Assembly: GCA_002395605.1 (NCBI GenBank)
Contig: DGXO01000015.1
Coordinates: 1 to 7,929, forward strand
Origin: Bacteroidales bacterium UBA4230
GTDB taxonomy: Bacteria > Bacteroidota > Bacteroidia > Bacteroidales > UBA932
Direction: 5' to 3'
DNA: 7,929 bases
The translations under genes were made by a program, and so were the position numbers. Under the pieces are notes generated by a model. The model made no database searches. It was not told where the DNA came from and saw only the letters and a program-made list of their open reading frames with translations. Below are positions 1 to 7,651 of the stretch, in pieces. How positions within the stretch are numbered: the stretch's first letter is position 1; each line of letters begins with the position of its first letter.

Positions 1-2163
1 GGGGCCCATGTTAATCTGGTAGGTGCCGGGGAGGTAGAGGTAGCGCTTGCCGCCAATCTGGTCGTTACCCACAAGGCCGTAGCTTGCGCGCACCTTGAAG
101 AAGGTGAGGTAGGGGTTCTGCGGGAACCAGGGCTCGTTGGTGAGCACGTATCCGGCCGAAGCTGCCGGGAAGAAGCCGAACCTGCGGTCTGCGGCAAAGT
201 TTTCCGTGCCGTTGAGAGCGAAGTTCAGCTCCAGGAGATACCTGGTGTCGTAGTCGTATGTAAGACGGGCCGAAGTACCTATGAGGCCGCTAGGCGTATG
301 GAAATCGTCGTAGGGCATGGTGTACTTAGTGGCGCGTCCAAGCAGGAGGCCGCCCACGTTGTGCTTGCCGAAGTTGCCCTGGTAGTTGAGGACGATATCG
401 GCATAAAAGTCTCTCATGCCGCCCCAGGAACCGGAGGAATAGCCGTCTGCGCCAACTGTGCCGCCGAAGAACTCAAGCTCGTTGGGGTTGGTGATGCTGC
501 GGCGTACGCGGTACTGCGGAATGGCGAAGCTCTGGACGGCAACCTTGCTGTAGTTTTCCTGGTAGCGGACGCTGGCCTGGAGGTCAAGGCCCTTGAGGAG
601 CCATGAGAAGTCGTGTCTCAGGCGCATGGTCACGTCCACGCGCGTATTGGATGTGGTACCGACGCTGCGGCTCAGGAGGGCCGGCAGCCAGCCGCCCGTC
701 ATCTCGTTGTCCGTGCGCTTGTGGAGGCCGTCCTGGACTGAGTTCTGGGGGTAGTCGAAGTCCACAATGAGCTTGTCGTCCAGGATCATGCTCCGGTTGG
801 TGAAGGGGTTGCCTTCATAGATGATCTGCATGATTCCGCTATAGCGGCTGTAGAGGGAACCAGTGCCAGGGCCGCTTGTGGAGCCAAACTGGCCGCTGGT
901 GTTCACGCTCAGGGTGGTGTTCTTGAAAATGTCCACGTCTATGTTGGCCCTCACGTTGTACCTCTGGTAGCGGGAGCCCGTCTGGACGCCGAAGTAATTG
1001 GCGTTCTGCATGATGGACTGCTGGTCGAAGTAGTTGAGGGAAACATAGTACTTGACTCTTTCGGCACCGCCGGAAACGCTTACGTTGGCACTCCACTGAG
1101 GGGCTACGCGGCTGTAGAGCTCTGCGTAGGCGTCAGAGGTGCCATAGTAAAGGGCGGGGCTATCCTTGAGCTGCTGTTTCTGGGCATCCGTGAGCCAGGT
1201 CATGGCGTCTACTTCGGCGGGGGTGAAATCCCTGTTGTTCTGGAACTTCCAGAGGTCGTCCTCGGTGAACAGGTAGTTGAGGAGCGGCGTGCTGCCGTAA
1301 CCTGCAACCTCGTTCTGGATGGCCTCGTTCCTGAACAGCGCATATTCATAGGAAGAGAGTCCCCTTTGCACGTTTGTGGCATTTGTAAGGCCGAAGTTTC
1401 CGGAGAAACTAACCTTGGGACGTCCCTGCTGGCCGCGGCGCGTGGTGACGATGATTACGCCGTTTGCGGCCCTGATGCCGTATACCGCCGTGGAAGAAGC
1501 GTCTTTAAGCACGCTTATGCCAAGGATGTCGTTGGCGTTCATGCCGTTGAGGATGCTCATTGCCTGGGAGGCGGGCTGCTCGATGCCGTCTATTACAATA
1601 AGAGGTGAGGTGTTTCCGGAGTAAGAGGAAATACCGCGGATGGCAATGTCGGCGGCATCCTGTCCGGGCTCACCGGATACCGTGACGGCGCTGAGTCCGG
1701 GGGTGATACCCACAAGGGCCGATGAAACGTTGGCCACGGGGGCCTGGATCACGTCTTCACCGGTGACGGCGGTGATTGCGCCGGTCACATTGACTTTTTT
1801 CTGGGTGGCGAATGCCGTGACCACGGTTTCCTGAAGCAGGAGAGCTTCTTCCTCAAGGACAATCCGTAAGGGGGCTCCGGCTTTTGCCTGGAAGCTGTAG
1901 TCGGCGTATCCAATCCAGGATACTACCAGGGTGGTGCCGGGAGTTGTCCGGATTTCAAAATTACCGTCAAGGTCAGTGATCACGCCGTTGGTGGTTCCAA
2001 CTTCCAGGATGCTGGCTCCTATTGCCGGCTCTCCGGATTTGTCCGTGACCGTTCCCCTGACCGTAATTTTCCGTCCTCCGGAATCATTTCCTCCCTGGGC
2101 CAAAAGGGCCTGCGGGGCTAAAAATGCCGCTGCTAAAAGGACGCAAACTAACAGTTTTTTCAT
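1..2163 (-). CDS. SusC/RagA-type TonB-dependent outer-membrane receptor, C-terminus beyond window edge
   Basis: Outer-membrane TonB-dependent transporter, probably importing oligosaccharides together with a SusD-type lipoprotein. I read all 721 codons from ATG at 2163 to the left edge and found no stop or frameshift. Residues 1-22 are a signal peptide (MKK start, hydrophobic core, LLA-QG cleavage). Residues about 33-105 form a carboxypeptidase-D-like regulatory domain (VRGTVTD, GEPAIGASI, TDLDGNFEI, SWIGYADY). ETVVTAFA at 112-119 resembles the TonB-box region. The plug spans about 119-244 and ends in the SusC signature (SVLKDASSTAVYG, then RAANGVIIVTTRRG, residues 217-244). Beta-barrel strands follow. 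There is no STN domain, so it is not an anti-sigma-linked receptor. Family members usually have about 1000 residues, so roughly 300 are missing to the left, where a susD gene would be expected. It is divergent from the regulator at 2278. The substrate cannot be read from the sequence. Confidence 0.95.
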   Translation of the reverse strand, partial: MKKLLVCVLLAAAFLAPQALLAQGGNDSGGRKITVRGTVTDKSGEPAIGASILEVGTTNGVITDLDGNFEIRTTPGTTLVVSWIGYADYSFQAKAGAPLRIVLEEEALLLQETVVTAFATQKKVNVTGAITAVTGEDVIQAPVANVSSALVGITPGLSAVTVSGEPGQDAADIAIRGISSYSGNTSPLIVIDGIEQPASQAMSILNGMNANDILGISVLKDASSTAVYGIRAANGVIIVTTRRGQQGRPKVSFSGNFGLTNATNVQRGLSSYEYALFRNEAIQNEVAGYGSTPLLNYLFTEDDLWKFQNNRDFTPAEVDAMTWLTDAQKQQLKDSPALYYGTSDAYAELYSRVAPQWSANVSVSGGAERVKYYVSLNYFDQQSIMQNANYFGVQTGSRYQRYNVRANIDVDIFKNTTLSVNTSGQFGSTSGPGTGSLYSRYSGIMQIIYEGNPFTNRSMILDDKLIVDFDYPQNSVQDGLHKRTDNEMTGGWLPALLSRSVGTTSNTRVDVTMRLRHDFSWLLKGLDLQASVRYQENYSKVAVQSFAIPQYRVRRSITNPNELEFFGGTVGADGYSSGSWGGMRDFYADIVLNYQGNFGKHNVGGLLLGRATKYTMPYDDFHTPSGLIGTSARLTYDYDTRYLLELNFALNGTENFAADRRFGFFPAASAGYVLTNEPWFPQNPYLTFFKVRASYGLVGNDQIGGKRYLYLPGTYQINMGP

Positions 2164-2195
2164 ACTGGGTTGATTATTAGCTGGTTTGGTTAATA

Positions 2196-2203
2196 CAAAT
2201 TTG
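2196..2203 (-). promoter_or_regulatory. Weak candidate -7 box for the SusC-like gene
   Basis: CAAATTTG matches the Bacteroidota -7 consensus TAnnTTTG at five of its six fixed bases and would give a leader of roughly 25-30 bases before the ATG at 2163. It is a palindrome, so it reads the same on both strands. I see no TTTG at the proper -33 distance on the minus strand, so an activator would be needed if it is used. No Shine-Dalgarno precedes the start, which is usual in this phylum. Confidence 0.25.
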
Positions 2204-2236
2204 GGGAATCGTTTTATGAGAGGCGTGACCATAATT

Positions 2237-2263
2237 TCCAAAAAAAGTTTAACTTTGTCCAAA
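2237..2263 (+). promoter_or_regulatory. Direct repeats TCCAAA at 21-base spacing, possible AraC-type operator
   Basis: TCCAAA occurs at 2237-2242 and again at 2258-2263, exactly 21 bases apart, which is two helical turns on the same DNA face. The reverse complement of its core, TTTGG, occurs at 2185-2189 and 2200-2204 on the other side of the divergent spacer. AraC-family proteins commonly bind direct half-sites about 21 bases apart, and the adjacent gene encodes an AraC-type domain. Assigning these repeats as its operator is inference; six-base repeats in AT-rich DNA can arise by chance. Confidence 0.3.
2250..2257 (+). promoter_or_regulatory. Candidate -7 promoter box of the regulator gene
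   Basis: TAACTTTG is an exact match to the Bacteroidota -7 consensus TAnnTTTG. It places the transcript start near 2263, about 15 bases before the ATG at 2278. No good -33 TTTG lies 19-21 bases upstream. The box overlaps a small perfect inverted repeat, AAAGTT-T-AACTTT (2244-2256), and lies between the two TCCAAA copies, so bound protein there would affect this promoter. Confidence 0.45.
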
Positions 2264-2277
2264 CATTTATATGAGCC

Positions 2278-4869
2278 ATGAAAAAGTATTTGTTTTTGTT
2301 CATTCTATTACTCCAAAATTGGAGTTTATGGGCAGATGGCTTCTATTGCAAGCAAATCGGCATAGAGAACGGGCTTTCGCAGAGTTCCGTTACGGCCGTG
2401 GACAATGATGGGCGGTCACTTTGGATTGGCACGCGTTTCGGTCTCAATGAGTATAGGAACGGAGAACTCCGTACATTCATGATGGAGGGAGGGGAAAGCG
2501 TGATGGGAACCTATATTTATATGTTGCACCATGATTCCCGCGGCTCCATGTGGGTATCCACCGACAAGGGGCTTTTTGAATACAGTCCCGTGGAGGACAA
2601 TTTCTCCAGGGTGAGTGAAAGCACGGTTACCTGCGCAGTGGATACTGAGGACGGAATTTGGTTCGGTGCCCATTTCGGCCTCAAGTTCTATTCCTATGAA
2701 ACAGGGCTTGTGAGCGGTGAGGACGGTGACATATACACGGACTATCTGATGCTGTTCTATTATGACGGAGAACTCTATTCCCTTGACAGGAGGGAAGGGC
2801 TTCACCGTCATTTTGCCGGAGGTGAGGAGAAGGTGGTAATTCCGGAAACGGACGGCACCCTTGTGATGGCTTCGGCCCTGGACGGAGATACGCTTTACCT
2901 TTCGGTCCTTAATTATGGCCTGGTGGCGTTCAGTCTCAGCGAGCGGCGCACGGTGTATACCCTGCAGCGCGGCCAGGGAGGGCTTCCGGTTACACCGCTT
3001 CTGGCGCTCATGGTGTTTGACGGCACTCTTTGGATGGGATTCGACGGCGACAGCATCTCCATAATGGACCTGGAGACCCACCGTCTGGAGCCTCTTGACC
3101 GCCAGATAGACCAGTCCGGGGCAAATATTCCCCTTTCTGTCACAACTCTCTACCACGACCTCCACGGCAATGTATGGGTTGGCAGCGTGCGCTCCGGTCT
3201 TGTGGGGCTCAAGATGTCTCCAATCAAAGCCATGTCCCTGAACGGGAAAGTGTTCGAGGCCGAGAACGTGGTCATTTTTGTGCTTTCGTCTGAAGATGGC
3301 AACATATATCTTGGAACGGACGGCAGTGGCATCTGGAAATACAATGCCGAAGACGGCCTGCGCCCGCTTGCCGGAGAAGACGGCCTCAAAGTTACCGCCA
3401 TCGCAGACTACGATAGCCGGAGGCTTTGCCTTGCAACATACAACAGGGGCTATTTCCTGATGGACAGAAATACTCACGCCTTAACTCCTTTTGTGATCCA
3501 GGACAGGGCCACGAATGCCGCCGAATGCTTCAACAGCAATTCGCCGTCGGTATATACGCTCCAGGACGGCAGGATGTTGTTTTTGGCCGTTAACACGTAT
3601 CTTTACGACATTGGCACCCGAAAATTCCGGAAGTTCACGGACACTACGGCGGGCGAAGGCCTTGAACTCCTTGTGATCGGGGAGGCCGGAAAGAACATAG
3701 TTTACGCCTATTCTGCTCCGGGAATCTTCTCCATAGACCTTGACACCATGGAGCTTAACCTTATATATCGAGTGGATGCGCAGACTGGTGTCATCAACAC
3801 GGCCGTATATCACGGCGGAATGATCTGGTTCGGCACAAACTACGGGCTATACTCCTTTGACCCCCGTAGCTCGCAGGTCCAAAAAGTGGAGACGGGGCTG
3901 TTTTCCCGTGTCAGCCGCCTGGAGTCCAACGGTGCCGACAACCTGTGGATTTCGGCCGACAATACGCTCTTCCTCAGCCGGAACGGAGTGATTGAGGTGA
4001 CTGGAGAGAACCGCGGCGTGCCGGCAAATGAGATTGTGGCTGGAGCATGTGCTCCGGATGGCTCCGTTTACCTTGGCGGAAACGCCGGTTTGATTGAGAT
4101 TGGTGCCGACTGCTATTTCGGGGAGCCCGAGGACGGCACGGTAGAACTCCGTGACCCCGGCCAGTCTTACATAAAGCTGCCTTACAATTACCAGGCGCTG
4201 GATATTTCCATTAACCTTTCGGGGGCGGATCCCTTTGAGAGGGTGCTCTACCGTTATTCGCTTACGGGGGCTTCCGATGCCACTTTCGAGTCTTTCGACC
4301 AGAGCATTTCGCTTCCAGCCCTGAAACCCGGCCATTACCGTCTCAGGGTGTCTTATCTTAAATCCGACGGTACCTGGAGCCGCGCGCAAGCTATCTCCAG
4401 CATCAACATTCTTCAGCCCTGGTACCTTTCGGTCCCCATGGTAGTGGTGTATGTGGTGTTGTTCCTCACCCTCGCGTTTTTCGGCATAGACCGTTTGAGC
4501 CGAAGGCGCCTGAGGGCACTGGAAGAGCAGCTTAGGGCGCGCGACATGGCATTCACTTCAAAACTGGAGGCTTACATAGACCAGCATCTGTCGGATCCGG
4601 GCCTCAGCGTAGCCATGCTGGCCGACCACATGGCCATGAGCCGCGCCACCTTATATTATAAAATGAACGCGTCCTTCGGCAAAGGTGTCGCAGAGGTTAT
4701 TGAGGAAAAGCGGATGGCACTTGCCGAAGAACTCCTGAGCACCACGTCCTTCTCCATCCTTGACATATCGGAAAAGGTGGGCTACTCGTCTCCCCGCTAC
4801 TTCAGTACCCGTTTCAAGCTGCTGCACGACGGAGAGACCCCTCTGAAGTACCGGCAGACACATCACTGA
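2278..4869 (+). CDS. Membrane-tethered sensor-regulator: beta-propeller, Y_Y_Y domain, one TM helix, AraC-type HTH
   Basis: Probable one-component regulator that senses a ligand in the periplasm and binds DNA from the inner membrane. Residues 1-19 are a signal peptide or first membrane segment (LWA-DG). Residues about 27-630 carry Reg_prop propeller blades, with motifs such as LWIGT (48), MWVST (91), IWFG (127), LWMG (251), VWVG (299), IYLGT (343), IWFGT (516), LWIS (556) and VYLGG (597). This matches the double propeller of hybrid two-component systems (HTCS). Residues about 636-711 are a Y_Y_Y domain. A membrane helix spans about 717-737, followed by an Arg-rich, helical segment (739-762). 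The AraC/HTH_18 domain follows at 763-859, with helix-turn-helix units near 776-796 and 826-846 and a TPLKYR ending. HisKA, HATPase and receiver domains of a usual HTCS (about 1300-1400 residues) are absent. Reading is continuous, so this is not a frameshifted HTCS. Its divergence from the SusC-like gene suggests it controls that locus. Confidence 0.93.
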   Translation: MKKYLFLFILLLQNWSLWADGFYCKQIGIENGLSQSSVTAVDNDGRSLWIGTRFGLNEYRNGELRTFMMEGGESVMGTYIYMLHHDSRGSMWVSTDKGLFEYSPVEDNFSRVSESTVTCAVDTEDGIWFGAHFGLKFYSYETGLVSGEDGDIYTDYLMLFYYDGELYSLDRREGLHRHFAGGEEKVVIPETDGTLVMASALDGDTLYLSVLNYGLVAFSLSERRTVYTLQRGQGGLPVTPLLALMVFDGTLWMGFDGDSISIMDLETHRLEPLDRQIDQSGANIPLSVTTLYHDLHGNVWVGSVRSGLVGLKMSPIKAMSLNGKVFEAENVVIFVLSSEDGNIYLGTDGSGIWKYNAEDGLRPLAGEDGLKVTAIADYDSRRLCLATYNRGYFLMDRNTHALTPFVIQDRATNAAECFNSNSPSVYTLQDGRMLFLAVNTYLYDIGTRKFRKFTDTTAGEGLELLVIGEAGKNIVYAYSAPGIFSIDLDTMELNLIYRVDAQTGVINTAVYHGGMIWFGTNYGLYSFDPRSSQVQKVETGLFSRVSRLESNGADNLWISADNTLFLSRNGVIEVTGENRGVPANEIVAGACAPDGSVYLGGNAGLIEIGADCYFGEPEDGTVELRDPGQSYIKLPYNYQALDISINLSGADPFERVLYRYSLTGASDATFESFDQSISLPALKPGHYRLRVSYLKSDGTWSRAQAISSINILQPWYLSVPMVVVYVVLFLTLAFFGIDRLSRRRLRALEEQLRARDMAFTSKLEAYIDQHLSDPGLSVAMLADHMAMSRATLYYKMNASFGKGVAEVIEEKRMALAEELLSTTSFSILDISEKVGYSSPRYFSTRFKLLHDGETPLKYRQTHH

Positions 4870-4908
4870 TTCCCCTTTGGGCCCTCTCTGGGCCGGATAC
4901 TGACAAAT

Positions 4909-4969
4909 CAAAAAAAGAAATGTCGCTCCTGTTTATGTGTTTTGACAGGGGCGGGTTGGGTGTTTTTTG
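4909..4969 (+). terminator. Candidate intrinsic terminator after the regulator gene
   Basis: A nine-base-pair stem (4924-4932 with 4945-4953, CGCTCCTGT against ACAGGGGCG, one G-U pair) has a 12-base loop. Outside it, an A-tract at 4910-4915 can pair with the T-tract at 4963-4968. The T-run lies nine bases after the GC-rich stem, further than in a classical terminator, so efficiency is uncertain. A shorter GGCCC/GGGCC hairpin (4880-4894) without a T-run stands just after the stop codon. The promoter of the next gene must lie within or just after this structure; TATTTTG at 4970-4976 is a one-base-short -7 box. Confidence 0.45.
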
Positions 4970-4993
4970 TATTTTGCCGAAAAATAACTTAAT

Positions 4994-6154
4994 ATGAAAA
5001 AAATCATCGGAGCCCTGGCCGTAATGGCCCTTTTGGCTGCCGGGTGCACAGCCCCGGAAGTTACTCCCAATAACAACAATGGCAATTCCGGCAATCAGAA
5101 TAACGGAAACGGCAACAACAATAACGGCAATAACAACAATCCCGGTCCAGTAGACGAAACCCCGGATTTTTCAGATCCTGCATGGTACAACGTCAACTTC
5201 TGGGACCGCACAGACCGTGAAAAGGAAGGCCTCCGCGGCCCGGTGAAAAAGTGGCACATCGGCACTTACACCACTTATGATGAGTATGAGTACGACCAGT
5301 CCGGACGCCTTGTGAAACAGGCTTATGTAAACACCACAGATTCCGAGAGCGGACACGAGTGGCGTTATACTTATGACAGCAAGGGCCGATGCATAAAGCG
5401 TGTCTACTATGACTCTTATTATACCGACGGCGGCGATTATTATGAATTCGAGTACAATAATGAAGGAAAATATGTTGCCGGGGACTTTTTCTTTGCGGGT
5501 CCTTCGGTTGTCGGTTACTTGGACGGCATCATAAAGGATCTTTCGCTTATCCGCTACGTGATGGTTCAGCCGGACCGAAAAACTTTCCGCGAGTCTATAT
5601 ACGCCTTTGGCGATGACGGGAACCTGAATGTTGAGGAACATACCTACCTCCTGATGATGGGCTCGGATGAAAAGGAATACGAAGAAAGCTATTCCTATAC
5701 CTGGGTGTACGAAGGAGGCTATCCCAAATCCCTGGAAACCGACAATCTACGCTACAACGTCCTGAACATCACCTACTATCCCAACGGTATGTACAAGGAC
5801 TTTGTGTTCAAAGAGGAAAACGCGTATAATTTTGACACCGGCTGGGATGTCCACACCTACAAGATGCTGGACAACCCCCGTTACCTTGCCGTGGAAACCT
5901 TTGTGCTTGGCGGTACGCCTTCCACTATAAGTCTCACTCCCGGCCGTATGCTCAAAACCTACGACGACCACTTTGACATAGTGAAGAACGAGGAATGGTA
6001 CGATGACTCAGAAACGCCCACCTACACAGATACTTACGTAGACTACACCTACGACAGGTACGGTAACTGGATCTCCCGCAAGGAAAACATCATCGCCCGC
6101 TGGACCGGCCAGGAATCCTCCAGTACCATAGAAAGGGAGATAGAGTACTATTAG
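4994..6154 (+). CDS. Lipoprotein with Asn-rich tether and YD/RHS-like repeats, function unknown
   Basis: Predicted envelope lipoprotein of 386 residues. Residues 1-18 are a signal peptide ending in a lipobox, with the lipidated cysteine at position 18 (LLAAGC). A disordered tether follows at 26-49, where 17 of 24 residues are Asn and most of the rest Gly. The body begins with LRGPVKKW (80-87) and is rich in Tyr, Asp and Glu. It has YD/RHS-like repeat motifs: YEYDQSGRLVK (98-108), YTYDSKGRCIK (125-135), YEFEYNNEGKY (150-160) and YTYDRYGNWISRK (351-363). Such repeats form extended beta-sheet structures. Many uncharacterised Bacteroidota lipoproteins, as I recall, share the GPVK opening and GNWI ending. 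There is no long RHS core or C-terminal toxin. It lies 124 bases after the regulator in the same direction and faces the GH5 gene. A glycan-binding or structural surface role is possible, but nothing in the sequence shows it. Confidence 0.9.
   Translation: MKKIIGALAVMALLAAGCTAPEVTPNNNNGNSGNQNNGNGNNNNGNNNNPGPVDETPDFSDPAWYNVNFWDRTDREKEGLRGPVKKWHIGTYTTYDEYEYDQSGRLVKQAYVNTTDSESGHEWRYTYDSKGRCIKRVYYDSYYTDGGDYYEFEYNNEGKYVAGDFFFAGPSVVGYLDGIIKDLSLIRYVMVQPDRKTFRESIYAFGDDGNLNVEEHTYLLMMGSDEKEYEESYSYTWVYEGGYPKSLETDNLRYNVLNITYYPNGMYKDFVFKEENAYNFDTGWDVHTYKMLDNPRYLAVETFVLGGTPSTISLTPGRMLKTYDDHFDIVKNEEWYDDSETPTYTDTYVDYTYDRYGNWISRKENIIARWTGQESSSTIEREIEYY
5069..5140 (+). repeat. Low-complexity AAC/AAT/GGC tract encoding the Asn-rich tether
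   Basis: Twenty-four codons are mostly AAC or AAT, interrupted by GGC, GGA and GGT, and encode residues 26-49 of the lipoprotein. The irregular codon choice argues against very recent slippage, but tracts of this type can vary in length between strains. Confidence 0.8.
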
Positions 6155-6289
6155 CCGCAACTCTTTGTAATTCGCAGACTTATTTATTATTTTTGTTGGT
6201 GAAGACAAAACAGCGTTGCCTATCAGGCACTGCAGAGACTTGAATACTTCTCCTTCTAATATCCAAAAAAGCAAAGACTTTTTATAACC
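6155..6289. other. Convergent spacer between the YD-repeat lipoprotein and GH5 genes
   Basis: This 135-base AT-rich spacer lies between two genes that end towards each other. It holds a T-rich stretch at 6180-6200, the minus-strand hairpin listed separately, and an A/T symmetric element at 6266-6283 (AAAAAG and CTTTTT around six bases) that could act weakly on either strand. I see no strong plus-strand terminator for the lipoprotein gene and no ORF worth calling. Confidence 0.5.
6207..6232 (-). terminator. Weak candidate terminator of the GH5 gene
   Basis: On the minus strand the segment from 6232 to 6211 folds as CAGTG...CGCTG outside CCT-GAT-AGG, with a three-base bulge and one G-U pair, and runs into TTTTG at 6210-6206. 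TGCCT/AGGCA is an alternative inner stem. The T-run is short. It lies about 60 bases past the GH5 stop codon. Confidence 0.35.
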
Positions 6290-7555
6290 TTATTGTTGAA
6301 GGATGGCGTCCTTGGTCCTTGGCATTGTCCAGGCAGGGGTGCTGCGGTCACTGCCGTCGGAAAGGCCCATCCACCAGCAGGTGGCAATTCCCTCCTCCCT
6401 GGCTTTTCCGGAGAAATATCCGGCAAAGGTGACGTTGGCGTCATTGTCGTCATTGGTCCCGCCGCCCCATTCGCCTATGATTACGGGTACCCCAAGGCGT
6501 TTTACAATATAGGTGTCAAGGTTTGTGAAGAGGCGGTCTATATCGGCCTTCTGCGCGTCAAATTTGGAGGCATCCCAGTAACTGTGCACCTCTATGGCAA
6601 TATGTCCGGGTTCTTCGGGAATCTGGATGCTTGCTATGGGATCCTGGAGGTGTGGACTCCAGGTGCCGTCGCCGCTGCAGGCGCCGTAGGTATTAACCAC
6701 TAGGTTCCTGTAGAGGTTGTTGCCGCCGGTTGCACGGACAGTTTCCGTGAACAGTCTGGCGTAGTTGTAGATGGCGTTGTAGGCGCCCCGGGCCACGTTT
6801 GCGTCATAGTTTCCTGGAGCGGCCAGGGATGCAAAGCACCAGGAGCCGTACTGGTCCAGCATCTCGTTGTACGACTCAAAGAGGAGTTTCTCCCCGTAGT
6901 CCTTGAATGTAATGGCAATCTGCTGCCAGAGGACCTCGTATCGGGCCTTTGCTGCGTTGAAACCGTCTTCGGAGGCCCTCAGCCAGGCCGTGGTGGCATC
7001 TCCTGTGTCGTGGTGGACGTTTAGGATGCAGTACATCCCTTCGTCAATAACGTAGTCCACAACTTCCTTCACGCGGGCCATCCACAGAGGGTCCACCCTG
7101 GTGCCGGTCCAGGTGGCTGGATTCCATTTGTTCTGGTCGTGGAGCGTGATTGTGCCCATATGGGGGTACCAGGTTACGGGCACGCGGATTACCCCAAAGC
7201 CTGCTTCCTTGAACATATGGATGAGTTCACGGGTGGTTTCCGGCTGCCCCCAGGCGGTCTCGTAATCCTTGGGGGTGCGGGCGGTCCAGGCCTCTATCCA
7301 CATATTGTTAATGTCCCCGCTGTTTGAATCCAAGGTGTTCCCAAGGTTCCAGCCTGCGCCCATATTGAGGACCGCTTCCGCGGCGCTTTCAAAGGGGTCC
7401 GTGACATCCGGCGAATCCGGCTTCACGGGGTCATCGGGCTTGTCCGTATCATCGGTTTTGTCCTGGGGCTGCTCCTTGGGCGGGACAGGGGTGTCCATCG
7501 GCCTGCACCCAAATGCAAGCGCGGCAAAGATGCACAGTATGAAAGCTTTTTTCAT
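6290..7555 (-). CDS. GH5-family glycoside hydrolase (endoglucanase-like) lipoprotein
   Basis: Predicted retaining endo-acting glycosidase of family GH5, likely cutting a beta-1,4-linked glucan or related plant polysaccharide. Residues 1-17 are a lipoprotein signal peptide (LAFGC, lipidated Cys17). Residues 18-53 form a linker rich in Asp, Pro and Lys. The catalytic TIM barrel covers about 54-421, a normal size. Its GH5 motifs are MGAGWNLGNTLD (65-76), IRVPVTW (123-129), NVHHD (179-183), ESYNE with the acid/base Glu231, HSY (324-326) and IIGEWGG with the nucleophile Glu362. Trp394-Trp395 is the usual aromatic position near the end of the barrel. All key catalytic residues are present. GH5_4 is my best guess at subfamily, but the ending (MGLSDGSDRSTPAW) is not typical and I am unsure. 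No carbohydrate-binding module is visible. It has its own promoter and converges on the lipoprotein gene, so it is not in the regulator transcript. Confidence 0.93.
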   Translation of the reverse strand: MKKAFILCIFAALAFGCRPMDTPVPPKEQPQDKTDDTDKPDDPVKPDSPDVTDPFESAAEAVLNMGAGWNLGNTLDSNSGDINNMWIEAWTARTPKDYETAWGQPETTRELIHMFKEAGFGVIRVPVTWYPHMGTITLHDQNKWNPATWTGTRVDPLWMARVKEVVDYVIDEGMYCILNVHHDTGDATTAWLRASEDGFNAAKARYEVLWQQIAITFKDYGEKLLFESYNEMLDQYGSWCFASLAAPGNYDANVARGAYNAIYNYARLFTETVRATGGNNLYRNLVVNTYGACSGDGTWSPHLQDPIASIQIPEEPGHIAIEVHSYWDASKFDAQKADIDRLFTNLDTYIVKRLGVPVIIGEWGGGTNDDNDANVTFAGYFSGKAREEGIATCWWMGLSDGSDRSTPAWTMPRTKDAILQQ

Positions 7556-7579
7556 CAGGGCTTCCGGAAAATCAACTCA

Positions 7580-7613
7580 CAAATCTACAAATAAAAGTTT
7601 GAATTCCCCTCAA
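7580..7613 (-). promoter_or_regulatory. Promoter of the GH5 gene
   Basis: TAGATTTG at 7587-7580 on the minus strand matches the -7 consensus TAnnTTTG exactly. TTG at 7613-7611 is a possible -33 element, with 23 bases between the two, slightly longer than usual. The predicted transcript start is near 7573, about 18 bases before the ATG at 7555. A GGAAG at 7567-7563 gives a weak Shine-Dalgarno-like match. Confidence 0.5.
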
Positions 7614-7651
7614 TTGACCCCGTAAATCACAATTCCTTGATTATAAATCAC

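Noticed and set aside
1..2163. Possible frameshift or pseudogene in the receptor
   Set aside because: I checked every codon of the 721 on the minus strand. There is no internal stop, and domain order and motifs are intact; the missing C-terminus is due to the window edge.
298..2173. Several plus-strand open frames of 60-100 codons opposite the SusC-like gene
   Set aside because: The minus strand reads without interruption from the ATG at 2163 to the left edge with textbook SusC motifs. The plus-strand frames overlap it and each other and have no recognisable features.
2416..3477. 353-codon open frame on the minus strand inside the regulator gene
   Set aside because: It is fully antisense to propeller-encoding sequence with clear blade motifs. 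Its translation shows no coherent domain, signal peptide or usual composition, so it is a shadow of a GC-rich gene.
4994..6154. RHS-type polymorphic toxin
   Set aside because: The protein is only 386 residues, lacks the long RHS core and its conserved end motif, has no variable toxin tip or immunity gene, and carries a lipoprotein signal.
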